From NCBI RefSeq assembly GCF_001476285.1, contig NZ_LDRU01000055.1, positions 1 to 63,114 of the forward strand: a stretch of DNA of 63,114 bases, in the 5' to 3' direction. Both the position numbers and the translations under genes were made by a program. Shown piece after piece: positions 17,852 through 25,546 of this stretch. Below the pieces are notes generated by a model that saw only the letters and a list, made by a program, of their open reading frames with translations, did no database searches and was not told where the DNA came from. Source of the stretch: Microbacterium testaceum. Lineage in GTDB: Bacteria > Actinomycetota > Actinomycetes > Actinomycetales > Microbacteriaceae. How positions within the stretch are numbered: position 1 is the stretch's first letter; the number at the start of each line of letters is the position of its first letter.

Positions 17852-19261
17852 TCAGTCCGTGCCGCGGATGCCCTCGGTCGAGGCGATCACGGGGCGCATC
17901 TTCTTCTCGAGTGCCTCGAAGAACATCGACAGCGGGAACTCGTCGTCGAGCACGGCGTCGGTGTAGCCCTTCGGCAGACCCGCGAGCACGTCATCGGGCA
18001 GACCGCGTGCCCACACCGAGGCGGGGTGCGGGGTGACGACCGAGCGCACCAGGTCGTAGGCGGCGAGCCAGTGCGCCGTCTTCGGGCGGTCGATCGAGCG
18101 CCAGTACAGCTCGTCGATCGCGTCGGCGAGGGCGATCACCGCGGCGGGGACCTCGTCCCAGTCGAAGGCGAGCGACGTGTCCGTCCAGTGCAGCACGCGG
18201 CGCTGGTGCAGCCACGCGAACAGCAGCTGACCGCCGAGGCCGTCGTAGTTGCGCACACGCGACCCCGTGATCGCGAAGCGGAAGATGCGGTCGAAGATCA
18301 CCGCGTACTGCACGAGCCCGGCGTGTTCGAGCATGGCCTGCTCCGCGGCATCCAGCTCCGGTCCCTGAGCCTGTCGAAGTGACAGGCGGGCCTGCAACGC
18401 GACGCATTCGCGGAACGCGGTGAGGTCGCACCGCAGCTCCTCGAGCGAGTACAGGAAGAACGGCATGCGCTGCTTGATCATGAACGGGTCGAAGGGCAGA
18501 TCGCCGCGCATGTGGGTGCGGTCGTGGATGAGATCCCACATGACGAACGTCTGCTCGGTGAGCGACTGGTCGTCGAGCATGCGGGCGGCGGCCGCGGGGA
18601 GCTCGAGCTTCGTGATCTCGGCGGCGGCGCGGGTCACGCGGCGGTAGCGGGCGGCCTCGCGGTCCTGGAAGATCGCGCCCCACGTGAACGTCGGGATCTC
18701 GCGCATCGCGACCGTCTCGGGGAACAGTACGGCCGAATTGGTGTCGTACCCCGGGGTGAAGTCGATCAGGCGCAGCGAGACGAACAGCCGGTTGGTGTAC
18801 TCCGTCTCGAGCCGGGCGATGAAGTCGGGCCAGATGGCCTCGACGAGGATCGCCTCGACGTGCCGATCACGCGAACCGTTCTGGGTGTACATCGGGAAGA
18901 TGACGAGATGACGGATGCCGTCGACCCGGTGCTCCTGGGGCTGGAACGCCACGAGCGAGTCGAGGAAATCGGGCACACCGAGTCCGGCGTCGCGCCAGCG
19001 CTGGAAGTCCGCGATCGAGGCGTCGAGGTAGGCGGCGTCGTGCGGGAAGAGGGGCGCGAGAGTCTCGATGGCCTCGACGATGTCGTCGAGGAGCGGGGCG
19101 GCGGCTGCCGCGTCGGCGATCGACCCGTCGCTCGCCTGCAGACCCTGCAGTGCGACGGTCGCGCTCTTCAGCTGCGCCCACGCCGGAGTGAGCTCGACCT
19201 CGGCGACGGTGCGGCCGTCGAGCAACTCGTGCGAGGCGCGGGAAGGCGTCGCGATGGTCAT
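17852..19261 (-). CDS. conserved actinobacterial protein (DUF6421-like)
   Basis: 469 residues, soluble, no signal peptide. From memory it resembles the actinobacterial DUF6421 group; no biochemical role is known to me. It is rich in aromatic and charged residues and contains a His/Asp cluster (WDLIHDRTHMRGD) that could bind metal, though this is not shown. A REP-like palindrome at 18360-18386 is read in frame and supplies the stretch SLRQAQGPE, probably a late insertion in a surface loop. ATG 19261 has GGAGG 5 bases upstream. It is divergent from an Lrp/AsnC regulator across a 106-bp AT-richer space, so it may be a target of that regulator. Confidence 0.7.
   Translation of the reverse strand: MTIATPSRASHELLDGRTVAEVELTPAWAQLKSATVALQGLQASDGSIADAAAAAPLLDDIVEAIETLAPLFPHDAAYLDASIADFQRWRDAGLGVPDFLDSLVAFQPQEHRVDGIRHLVIFPMYTQNGSRDRHVEAILVEAIWPDFIARLETEYTNRLFVSLRLIDFTPGYDTNSAVLFPETVAMREIPTFTWGAIFQDREAARYRRVTRAAAEITKLELPAAAARMLDDQSLTEQTFVMWDLIHDRTHMRGDLPFDPFMIKQRMPFFLYSLEELRCDLTAFRECVALQARLSLRQAQGPELDAAEQAMLEHAGLVQYAVIFDRIFRFAITGSRVRNYDGLGGQLLFAWLHQRRVLHWTDTSLAFDWDEVPAAVIALADAIDELYWRSIDRPKTAHWLAAYDLVRSVVTPHPASVWARGLPDDVLAGLPKGYTDAVLDDEFPLSMFFEALEKKMRPVIASTEGIRGTD
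18360..18386. repeat. REP-like palindrome inside a coding region
   Basis: Contains CCTGTC-5-GACAGG (18370-18386), a perfect 6-bp inverted repeat, and the string CTTCGACAGGCTCAGGGACC (on the minus strand), which I recognise as a widespread dispersed intergenic repeat in high-GC bacteria. Here it is in frame within the 17852-19261 gene. Confidence 0.6.
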
Positions 19262-19367
19262 GGCATCCTCCGTTCAGCGGGAAATATTCCTGTCAGAATG
19301 TCATGCTAACGGAAAACTTACACGTGGCGCCAGGATGATGTCGCGGCACCCTGATACTGTCGACGCC
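19262..19367. promoter_or_regulatory. divergent promoter region, possible Lrp operator
   Basis: 106 bp between the DUF6421-like gene and the Lrp gene, clearly more AT-rich than its surroundings. It includes the near-palindrome GGAAATATTCC at about 19281-19291. On the plus strand TACTGT (19355-19360) precedes ATG 19368 by 7 bases. A TGTCG (19339-19343) lies at the PafBC spacing, but the rest of the element (CGG) does not match. Confidence 0.45.
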
Positions 19368-19856
19368 ATGACCGAGGCTTCTGCCCGCCCCGCGCGCCTC
19401 GATGACGCCGTCGATGCGGCGATCGTCCGCGAGATCTCCCTCGACGCGCGCGCGACGCTGTCGCACCTGTCCGAACGGGTCGGTCTGTCCGTCTCCGCCG
19501 TTCAGTCGCGATTGCGTCGGCTGGAAGCGCGCGGAATCGTGCGAGGTTACCGGCCGGTCCTCGATGCCGAGGCTCTCGGTCGCCCTCTCGCGGCTTTCGT
19601 CGAGATCACGCCACTCGACCCCGCGCAGCCCGACAACGCGCCAGAGCTGCTGGCGCACCTCACCGCGATCGAGGCGTGCCACTCCATCGCGGGAGACGCG
19701 GCGTACATGTTGTTCGTCCGTGTGCCGACGCCGCGTGATCTCGAGGAGCTGATCCGCGACATCCGCGCGGCGGCGCACGTGAACACGCGCACGACGATCG
19801 TCCTCCAGACCTTCTTCGAGGCGCGGCCGATCGAACCGGCCGATTTCCCGGCCTGA
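19368..19856 (+). CDS. Lrp/AsnC family transcriptional regulator
   Basis: 162 residues. N-terminal winged helix (about 14-70: DAAIVREISLDARATLSHLS, then SVSAVQSRLRRLEARGIV), followed by the Lrp ligand-binding (RAM) domain with the typical alternating strands up to the C-terminus. Such proteins sense amino acids and often control a neighbouring divergent gene, here the DUF6421-like gene. ATG 19368 is 7 bases after TACTGT; the frame is open upstream but overlaps the divergent gene. Confidence 0.92.
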   Translation: MTEASARPARLDDAVDAAIVREISLDARATLSHLSERVGLSVSAVQSRLRRLEARGIVRGYRPVLDAEALGRPLAAFVEITPLDPAQPDNAPELLAHLTAIEACHSIAGDAAYMLFVRVPTPRDLEELIRDIRAAAHVNTRTTIVLQTFFEARPIEPADFPA

Positions 19857-19949
19857 CTTCTCCTCCCCAGACGCCTCATCCCGGCGAGCGTCCACGAATA
19901 CATCGCGGGACGGATGCCGCGTCCCCCGCGGGTCTGTAGCGTTGCCGCG

Positions 19950-21107
19950 ATGCTCTCCCTCCGCCCGCTGCGCCGATACCAACTGGTGACCGACCTCGTC
20001 CTCGCCGGGATCTTCGGGCTGCTCGCGCTCGCCGTCGAACTCGCATCGACCGAGCCCTCTGCTCTCGAGAACATCGGGGCGTGCGTCATGGTGGTGGCGT
20101 TCACGGGGGCTGTCGCTCTGCGGCGTTTGAGCCCCGGACTCGCCCTCTCCCTGGCCTGGGCGGGTGCCCTCCTGCAGATGGGCCTGGGGCGAGAACCTTC
20201 GCCGACCGACATGGCCATCTTCGCGGTGCTCTATACGACCGCGGCCTACGGTTCACGTCGGGTCTTCTGGACCGGCTTCGCCTCGGCCGTCGGCGGCGCC
20301 GTCCTGGTCACGCTGTACCTGGTCGTCCGCAGGCTGACGTCGCCCGTCCAGCCGAACGACGTGTTCGCGATCTTCGCCATTCTTCTGGCGGCGGCGTTCG
20401 CGCTCCTGCTCGCGTGGGTGACGGGAGCTCTGGTGCGAACGGCGATGCGAGCGGCGGAGAACAGTCGCGCGCAGCGCCTCGCCGAAGCCGAGACCATCGC
20501 GGAGCAGCAGCGCGTGCGCATCGCGCGCGATATGCACGATGTCGTCGCGCACTCGCTGGCCGTCGTGATCGCGCAAGCGGACGGGGCGCGATATGCCGCA
20601 GCCGCCGACCCGGACGCCGCTACGGCGGCTCTCGCCACGATCTCGACGACCGCTCGAGCCGCTTTGACAGACGTGCGCCAACTGCTCACGCAACTGCGCC
20701 ATACGCAGGCCGAGGGGCCGCAGCCTCGCCTGACCGATCTCGATGCCCTGTACGCGCACGTCCGAGCCGCGGGTGTCGAACTCTCGGTCGACGTCGATCC
20801 GGCGCCCCCCGGGGAACCGCCGGCGGCGATCCAGCTCGCGGTTTACCGCATCCTGCAGGAAGCTCTGACGAACGCGCTTCGCCACGGCGTCGATCGCCAC
20901 GTCGACGTCCACCTCGGGTGGTTGCCCGACCGCGTCGAGCTGACGGTCCGTAACGCCCGGGTGGACGGTCCGTCGCAGCCGTCGGGCGGACACGGTCTCA
21001 TCGGGATGCGCGAACGCGCGCAGCTCGTCGGGGGCCGCCTGACCGCCGAGCCGCAGGGGCGCTTCTTCGTCGTCCGCGCGACGCTGCCCGTCGGGGCGCC
21101 GCAGTGA
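19950..21107 (+). CDS. sensor histidine kinase (NarL/DesK type)
   Basis: 385 residues. Residues 12-165 hold four or five membrane segments with short loops. The HisKA_3 dimerisation domain follows, with the phospho-acceptor His196 in RDMHDVVAHSL. The ATPase domain has Asn308 in LTNALRHG and the G box GGHGLIGMRER (346-356). There is no large extracellular sensor, so the signal is probably membrane-linked. ATG 19950 is 7 bases after TAGCGT (19937-19942). It is followed by its response regulator, 38 bases from stop to start. Confidence 0.93.
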   Translation: MLSLRPLRRYQLVTDLVLAGIFGLLALAVELASTEPSALENIGACVMVVAFTGAVALRRLSPGLALSLAWAGALLQMGLGREPSPTDMAIFAVLYTTAAYGSRRVFWTGFASAVGGAVLVTLYLVVRRLTSPVQPNDVFAIFAILLAAAFALLLAWVTGALVRTAMRAAENSRAQRLAEAETIAEQQRVRIARDMHDVVAHSLAVVIAQADGARYAAAADPDAATAALATISTTARAALTDVRQLLTQLRHTQAEGPQPRLTDLDALYAHVRAAGVELSVDVDPAPPGEPPAAIQLAVYRILQEALTNALRHGVDRHVDVHLGWLPDRVELTVRNARVDGPSQPSGGHGLIGMRERAQLVGGRLTAEPQGRFFVVRATLPVGAPQ

Positions 21108-21145
21108 GCCCCGCACCCGACCAACAGTCGAGAGGAACCGACCGA

Positions 21146-21799
21146 GTGAGCACCACCCCCGTACGCATCGTTCTCGTCGACGATCAGGCGCTGTTCCGCG
21201 CCGGGATCCGGATGGTGATCGACTCGCAGCCCGACCTCGAGGTCGTCGGCGAAGCGTCCGATGGTCGCGAGGGCGTCGAGATGGTCCGCGCGATGCGACC
21301 CGATCTCGTGCTCATGGACGTGCGCATGCCGGTCATGGACGGGCTCACCGCGACGGCGGAGATCCTCCGCGAGCCCGGCGCACCCCGCGTGGTCGTGCTC
21401 ACGACCTTCGACCTCGACGAGGCCGCCGCCCGCGCGATCCAGGGCGGCGCCAGCGGATTCCTGCTCAAAGACTCCGAGCCCGAGTTCCTCCTGTCCGCCA
21501 TCCGGACGGTCCACGCCGGCTCAGCCGTCATCGCGGCGGAGGCGACCCGCGAACTCTTCGCCCACATCGCCGAGAACGGCACCGCCGAGCCCGTGCCGCA
21601 GAGCTACAACGACCTGACCGAGCGTGAACGCGAGATCTTCGTGCTCGCGGCGGCCGGCCTCAGCAATAGCGAGATCGCGGCGCAGGAGTTCCTCTCGGAG
21701 GCGACGGTCAAGACGCACATCAGCCGCATCCTCTCCAAGCTGGCGCTACGCGACCGCGTCCAGCTGGTCGTCTTCGCCTATCGGCACGGCCTGGTCTGA
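21146..21799 (+). CDS. response regulator, NarL/FixJ family
   Basis: 217 residues. The receiver domain has Asp12/Asp13, the phosphorylated Asp58 in LMDVRMP and Lys108 in FLLKDSEPE. The LuxR-type helix-turn-helix is at about 150-210 (LTEREREIF, then SEATVKTHISRILSKL). GTG 21146 is chosen because GAGAGGA lies at a suitable distance; another in-frame GTG at 21104 overlaps the kinase stop and would add 14 non-conserved residues. It forms a two-component operon with the upstream kinase. The target genes are not visible. Confidence 0.93.
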   Translation: MSTTPVRIVLVDDQALFRAGIRMVIDSQPDLEVVGEASDGREGVEMVRAMRPDLVLMDVRMPVMDGLTATAEILREPGAPRVVVLTTFDLDEAAARAIQGGASGFLLKDSEPEFLLSAIRTVHAGSAVIAAEATRELFAHIAENGTAEPVPQSYNDLTEREREIFVLAAAGLSNSEIAAQEFLSEATVKTHISRILSKLALRDRVQLVVFAYRHGLV

Positions 21800-21817
21800 G
21801 CGGCAGCGCGTCCGGGG

Positions 21818-21849
21818 GGCGTGCCCGCGTCAGGTGCCCGCGGCACGCC
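21818..21849. terminator. bidirectional terminator hairpin
   Basis: GGCGTGCC / GGCACGCC arms, extended by GCG/CGC pairs with one bulged base and a 9-base loop, between the convergent response regulator and SRPBCC genes. Confidence 0.6.
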
Positions 21850-21868
21850 TCCGCGTTTCGCGCCCGCG

Positions 21869-22375
21869 TCAGGCGTCGTCGTCGTTCGACTCGGGGTCGT
21901 AGGCCCAGGTCGGGGCGAGAGCCCGGATGCGGCCCTCGCGCCACTGCCACATCGCCCACAGCCCCGGCCAGAGCACGGGGGCGGCGGACCCGCCGATCGT
22001 GAGGCGCTCGCGCCACAGTGTCCGCCCGGGCTGACCGGGAGCCGCCGACACCGCCATCTGGTGGTCCCAGACGTCGAGGGCCGCGAGAGGACCGGTCAGC
22101 GGCACACCCCAGTCGCGGAACACCCGCACTCGACCATTCCCGTCGGTCGTCTCGCGATCGGCGACGGAGATCAACTGACGTCCGAGGGGGAGGGCGCCGG
22201 CCAGGCTCATCTGCACCGGGACGTCGTCGCCCGATGAGAACGAGGTCGGCATCTCACCGAGCGCTTCGACGTCGAGGAGCGGTCCGTACAGCTCCGCGAC
22301 GGCGCGCGGGGAGTGGAGCGCTCGCCACGCGGCATCCGGATCGCAATCGATCACGAACTTCAACAGAATGCGCAT
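21869..22375 (-). CDS. SRPBCC/polyketide-cyclase-like fold protein
   Basis: 168 residues. The N-terminus (MRILLKFVIDCDPDAAWRAL) and the spacing of hydrophobic strands resemble the START/SRPBCC ligand-binding fold, and C-terminal aromatic residues (WAMWQWREGR) fit the closing helix. No catalytic residues can be named. The last residues are acidic (ESNDDDA). The ATG lies 7 bases after CAGAAT. Function unknown. Confidence 0.6.
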   Translation of the reverse strand: MRILLKFVIDCDPDAAWRALHSPRAVAELYGPLLDVEALGEMPTSFSSGDDVPVQMSLAGALPLGRQLISVADRETTDGNGRVRVFRDWGVPLTGPLAALDVWDHQMAVSAAPGQPGRTLWRERLTIGGSAAPVLWPGLWAMWQWREGRIRALAPTWAYDPESNDDDA

Positions 22376-22444
22376 GCTGCGAATTCTGCCGCACCGTCGG
22401 TGAGCGACACCCGGGTTGACGCCGGCGGGCGCGCGCACCCGGCT

Positions 22445-22450
22445 TAGGCT
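22445..22450 (+). promoter_or_regulatory. -10 hexamer for a leaderless start
   Basis: TAGGCT, 6 bases, ATG 22457. TTGACG at 22416-22421 is too far upstream (23-base spacer) to be a good -35. Confidence 0.45.
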
Positions 22451-22456
22451 CGAGGG

Positions 22457-23083
22457 ATGCCGAACGACCCCACCCCGCACGCCCAAGCGAACTACCAGGT
22501 GCGTCTCGACTGGGGTCGGCCGGGCCTCGACCGCCTCGCCCCGGCCGACGTCGTGATTCTCGTGCAGACCCTCGGACTCTTGGCCGATGCGCTCACCGCC
22601 ATCGAAGCGGGGGCGACCTTGCCCGTCGAGGGGCTTCCGACCGCCGCTCTGGTGCGTGCTGCGGCCGGCGACGCGGCGGAGGTTCTCGTCGGCGGCATCC
22701 GGAATGCGCGTGCCGTGGCCGACCGCGTCCTCGAGATTCAGACGGCGCGGGCAGCGCGCACGAGCATCGCCCTCATCGCGGTCGGGTACCCCGACGGCTC
22801 GGATGCCGAGACCCTCCGCTTCGCCGTCGACGACCTGCTGGGGGCCGGGGCCGTCATCGCCGCACTCGGTGACCTCGGCATCGACCACGCCTCGCCCGAC
22901 GCGGCCCTCGCGGGCGAGGGGTATCGCGCTCTCCGCGGAGCGGCCCGCCACCTCCTCTCGGCGAGCGGCACGGGTCGGTCGCTCACCGACGCCGGGCGTG
23001 CGGACGTGGTGCAGGCCGCGGCCGCGCGGGATGCGGCATCCGTCGTCCCAACGCTCATCGACGACGCGTTCCGCGCGGACTGA
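22457..23083 (+). CDS. ComB-like (2-phosphosulfolactate phosphatase family) protein
   Basis: 208 residues. The second half matches the ComB pattern: EVLVGGIRNARAVADRVL, then IALIAVGYPDGSDAETLRF, then AVDDLLGAGAVIAAL. In the first half the usual DVLR-type acid stretch reads VILVQTLG and the TTNGT-type stretch is not seen, so catalytic residues appear to be lost, and the protein is shorter than typical ComB (about 230-240 residues). True ComB removes phosphate from 2-phosphosulfolactate in coenzyme M synthesis, which actinobacteria are not known to carry out. An altered role is likely. No neighbouring gene suggests a pathway. Confidence 0.6.
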   Translation: MPNDPTPHAQANYQVRLDWGRPGLDRLAPADVVILVQTLGLLADALTAIEAGATLPVEGLPTAALVRAAAGDAAEVLVGGIRNARAVADRVLEIQTARAARTSIALIAVGYPDGSDAETLRFAVDDLLGAGAVIAALGDLGIDHASPDAALAGEGYRALRGAARHLLSASGTGRSLTDAGRADVVQAAAARDAASVVPTLIDDAFRAD

Positions 23084-23132
23084 CCCGCCCGGGCCCCGGC
23101 CCCGGCGGCCGCGCGGATCCGGAGATGGTGCG

Positions 23133-23169
23133 TGGATTCGGACCGAACGCGGGCTTTCGTCCGAATCCA
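23133..23169. repeat. 11-bp inverted repeat
   Basis: TGGATTCGGAC and its exact complement flank 15 bases, in the 193-bp space between the convergent ComB-like and SprT-like genes. Another CCGAATC half-site follows at about 23180. It could be a terminator stem or part of a repeat. Confidence 0.5.
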
Positions 23170-23195
23170 AGCCGCTTTTCCGAATCTGCGGGGCC

Positions 23196-23276
23196 GGAAA
23201 GGCCCGAGCGCAGGAACTGCCCGCGCGCAGGAAAGGCCCGCGCGCGGGAACTGCCCGCGCGCCGAAAAGGCCCGCG
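23196..23276. repeat. 17-bp tandem repeat array (4.8 copies)
   Basis: Units begin at 23196, 23213, 23230 and 23247, with a 13-base partial unit at 23264. They alternate between GGAAAGGCCCG and GGAACTGCCCG starts, each followed by GCGCGC-type sequence. The array ends exactly at the stop codon of the minus-strand SprT-like gene. Confidence 0.85.
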
Positions 23277-23765
23277 TCAGCGCGGCGTCGCGGCCGCGAG
23301 GCGCGTCGCGCGGCTGATGTCGCGCCGGACCCACGACAGCGCGAAGCGCGGGTCGAAGTGCGGGGCGCATTTCGCGCACGACGTCGGCCGCGTCGCGCGG
23401 CGGTGCCGGTAGGCGACGTGTCCCGCGGGGCACGTGCCGACCCACGGGGCGAGTTCGTTGGCCGTCTCGCCGGCGTGGGTCGTTCCGCCGACGTAGCCGA
23501 GCTCTCGGGCGGTGCGCTTCCACACCGGGCCGTGCCCGGCTGCGCCGCCTGCGATGGCGTGCGCGACCTCGTGCAGCAGCGTCTGGTGATTGGTGTCGTC
23601 GTCGTAGCGTGCGGCGAGGTAGCGCGACACGCTGATCCGCTTGCGGGTGTAGTCGCAGAGCCCCGCGCGGCGTTTGGCGTTGTCGAAGCCGAACGTCCAT
23701 GACGCGTCGAGGTGCAGGGCGATGAGCGCTTCTGCCCAGGTGCGCACGCGCTGCAGTTCGGACAT
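23277..23765 (-). CDS. SprT-like zinc metalloprotease
   Basis: 162 residues. Zinc site HEVAH with His65, Glu66 and His69; a further ligand is probably His78 in GHGPVW. A small C-terminal zinc ribbon has Cys112, His116, Cys130 and Cys133. This is the SprT-like plan; eukaryotic SPRTN degrades DNA-protein crosslinks, and bacterial members are thought to act similarly, though this is poorly tested. The gene carries a PafBC-type promoter, consistent with a repair role. ATG 23765 is 7 bases after TAGTCT. Confidence 0.85.
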   Translation of the reverse strand: MSELQRVRTWAEALIALHLDASWTFGFDNAKRRAGLCDYTRKRISVSRYLAARYDDDTNHQTLLHEVAHAIAGGAAGHGPVWKRTARELGYVGGTTHAGETANELAPWVGTCPAGHVAYRHRRATRPTSCAKCAPHFDPRFALSWVRRDISRATRLAAATPR

Positions 23766-23772
23766 GACCGGA

Positions 23773-23794
23773 AGACTAAGCGGGGGCTACGACA
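23773..23794 (-). promoter_or_regulatory. PafBC-type promoter of the SprT-like gene (candidate)
   Basis: Minus strand: TGTCGTAG (23787-23794), 8 bases, TAGTCT (23773-23778), 7 bases, ATG 23765. One mismatch to the local TGTCGGAG form. Confidence 0.5.
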
Positions 23795-23795
23795 T

Positions 23796-24323
23796 TCAGC
23801 TCGCGACGACCTCGCGCGAACGACGGCGGTCGGCGGCATCGATCGCGAGCAGCGTCGACTCGAGCTGGGCGTCGGTGGCTCCGGCGTTCTGACGGAGGAA
23901 CAGCGCACGCTTGAAGTCGCGACGGGCGCTGTCGTAGTCGCCCTCGTCGTAGTGCACCTTGCCGCGGTGCTGCAGGGCGAACGCGGCGATGCTCGCCCAG
24001 TTCTGCCCCTCGGCTTCTTCGGCGCACATCGTCAGCTCCTGCTCGGCGGCGGCGTAGGCGCCGCGGCACTGCATGATCGTCGCGTGCAGGATGCGGGCGC
24101 GCAGAAGGTCGCGGCGAGTGCCCGCCATGCGGGCGACGCGCACCGACTGCTCCGAGATCGCGAGGGCCTCGTCGAAGCGGTCGAGCACCTTGAGCAGCCA
24201 CACGCGCTCGAGCAGGGCGGGGAGGCTGCGCTGCGAGCCGATCTCGTCGAGACGCTCCGCGCACTCACGAGAGTCAGTGATCTCGCGCAATGTGTCGGGG
24301 TCATACCCGCGGATATAGCTCAC
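23796..24323 (-). CDS. TPR-like helical repeat protein
   Basis: 175 residues, predicted all helical. At least three degenerate tetratricopeptide units are visible, for example LLKVLDRFDEALAISEQSV, then CRGAYAAAEQELTMC, then YDEGDYDSARRDFKRALFL. No signal peptide or catalytic motif. It probably mediates protein contacts; partners unknown. GTG 24323 has GGGAGGAG 5 bases upstream, so it is translated with a Shine-Dalgarno, unlike many neighbours. It ends 30 bases from the SprT-like start on the same strand. Confidence 0.8.
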   Translation of the reverse strand: MSYIRGYDPDTLREITDSRECAERLDEIGSQRSLPALLERVWLLKVLDRFDEALAISEQSVRVARMAGTRRDLLRARILHATIMQCRGAYAAAEQELTMCAEEAEGQNWASIAAFALQHRGKVHYDEGDYDSARRDFKRALFLRQNAGATDAQLESTLLAIDAADRRRSREVVAS

Positions 24324-24395
24324 CGTCGCTCCTCCCGAATGGCCGATGGTCTCCAGTCTGCGTCGCGAAGGCCGATGTGCCCAGCCGCCACGCGG

Positions 24396-25262
24396 TCAGC
24401 GTTCGAAGAGGGATGCCGAGGGCTTGGGAGACGGCGTGGCGTCGGCATCCGTCGCCGGACGCGCACCGCGCACGAACTCCTCGATCTCGGCTCCCTGCGA
24501 CACCTTCGCGGGGTGCGGTCCGGCGGCCATGAGTCGCGGCAGCCACTCGACCGGAAGACGAGCCGCGGAGGCGGCGATCACGAGGTTGCCGAATCGGCGG
24601 CCCTTCAGCACCTGCACCTCGGCGAGGAGGATCACTTCGGGGAGCACCTCGCGCACCGTCGCGACCTGACGACGCGCGAACGCGAGGCCGGGCCCGTCGG
24701 AGACGTTGACGAGGAGCACGCCGTCGGGGGCGAGCAGGGCGGCGGCTTCGCGATAGAACTCCACCGTCGTCAGGTGCGCGGGCGTCTGCGCCCCCGAGTA
24801 CACGTCGCTGACGAGGAGATCCACGGCGCCGGTGAGGCCGGCGGGAAGCCGCGAGAGGCCCGCGCGCGCGTCACCGATCCGCACGCGCACGGCGGCTCCG
24901 CGGGGGAGGGGGAGGTTCTCGCGGACGAGGTCCCACAGTCGGGGCTCGAGCTCGATGACCTGTTGCCGCGAGCCCGGCCGAGTGGCTTCGACGTAACGGG
25001 GAAGAGTGAGGGCACCCGCACCCAGGTGCACAGCGGTCAGCGGTTGTCCTGGCATCCGGAGTCGATCGATGACCGCGCCCATGCGGGCGATGTACTCGAA
25101 GTGCAGGTGCGTGGGGTCGTCGAGGTCGACGTGCGACTGCGGGGTGCCGTCCACCACGAGCTCGAAGCCCGAGACGAAGCCCGAGGGGGAGACGCGCGCG
25201 ATCGAGCCGTCCGACAGTCGTGTCGTGGGGGCGTCGTCGGGTTCGATGCGCATTCGAGCCAT
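24396..25262 (-). CDS. spermidine synthase-like (class I methyltransferase fold) protein
   Basis: 288 residues. The Rossmann core shows VHLGAGALTLPRY, then VIELEPRLWDLV, then VRIGDARAG and LLVSDVYSGAQTP, the pattern of spermidine-synthase-like proteins common in actinobacteria. Residues for decarboxy-AdoMet binding cannot be confirmed and the substrate is uncertain; most such actinobacterial proteins are uncharacterised. The C-terminal 25 residues are Pro/Ser-rich. ATG 25262 lies 6 bases after TAACGT (25269-25274). Confidence 0.82.
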   Translation of the reverse strand: MARMRIEPDDAPTTRLSDGSIARVSPSGFVSGFELVVDGTPQSHVDLDDPTHLHFEYIARMGAVIDRLRMPGQPLTAVHLGAGALTLPRYVEATRPGSRQQVIELEPRLWDLVRENLPLPRGAAVRVRIGDARAGLSRLPAGLTGAVDLLVSDVYSGAQTPAHLTTVEFYREAAALLAPDGVLLVNVSDGPGLAFARRQVATVREVLPEVILLAEVQVLKGRRFGNLVIAASAARLPVEWLPRLMAAGPHPAKVSQGAEIEEFVRGARPATDADATPSPKPSASLFER

Positions 25263-25268
25263 TCCTCC

Positions 25269-25274
25269 ACGTTA
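25269..25274 (-). promoter_or_regulatory. -10 hexamer for a leaderless start (spermidine synthase-like gene)
   Basis: Minus strand TAACGT, 6 bases, ATG 25262. No TGTCGG element. Confidence 0.5.
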
Positions 25275-25312
25275 GGCCCTCGGCCCCGGAGCGTGCGGGG
25301 TGCGCCGAGCCC

Positions 25313-25456
25313 TCAGAAGCGCTCCAGTGAGACGGATGCCACGGAGGAGGGCGTCACGATGCTCACCGTCTCGTCGGGCAGGGGCGTCCATCCGTGGAGG
25401 GGGATGCCGGTGGTCGCGACCGCGCCGGGGGTGTGGCGCACATGGACGAGCGGTTG
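25313..25456 (-). pseudogene. possible C-terminal gene remnant (47 codons)
   Basis: This lies in the 336-bp space between the spermidine synthase-like and symporter genes, which holds no full gene. On the minus strand a stop-free stretch of 47 codons reads like ordinary protein (QPLVHVRHTPGAVATTG, later TPLPDETVSIVTPSSVASVS), ends in LERF and a TGA, and has no start codon after the preceding stop. A preceding stretch in another frame also looks protein-like, so a frameshifted remnant is possible. I do not recognise the family. It could equally be chance coding in GC-rich DNA. Confidence 0.3.
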
Positions 25457-25546
25457 TCATCCGAGCGGTGTTCAGGCGGGAGGGTGAGGCCGGTGGCCGT
25501 CCGGAGCGTGGAGGGGAGCCGCGAACGCGCCAATCGTGACGCGAAA

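Noticed and set aside
19339..19360. TGTCGCGG-N8-TACTGT before the Lrp gene as a PafBC-type site
   Set aside because: The spacing is right, but only TGTCG of the -35 element matches; kept as an ordinary -10.
22416..22450. TTGACG plus TAGGCT as a standard promoter for the ComB-like gene
   Set aside because: The 23-base spacer is too long; only the -10 hexamer is kept.
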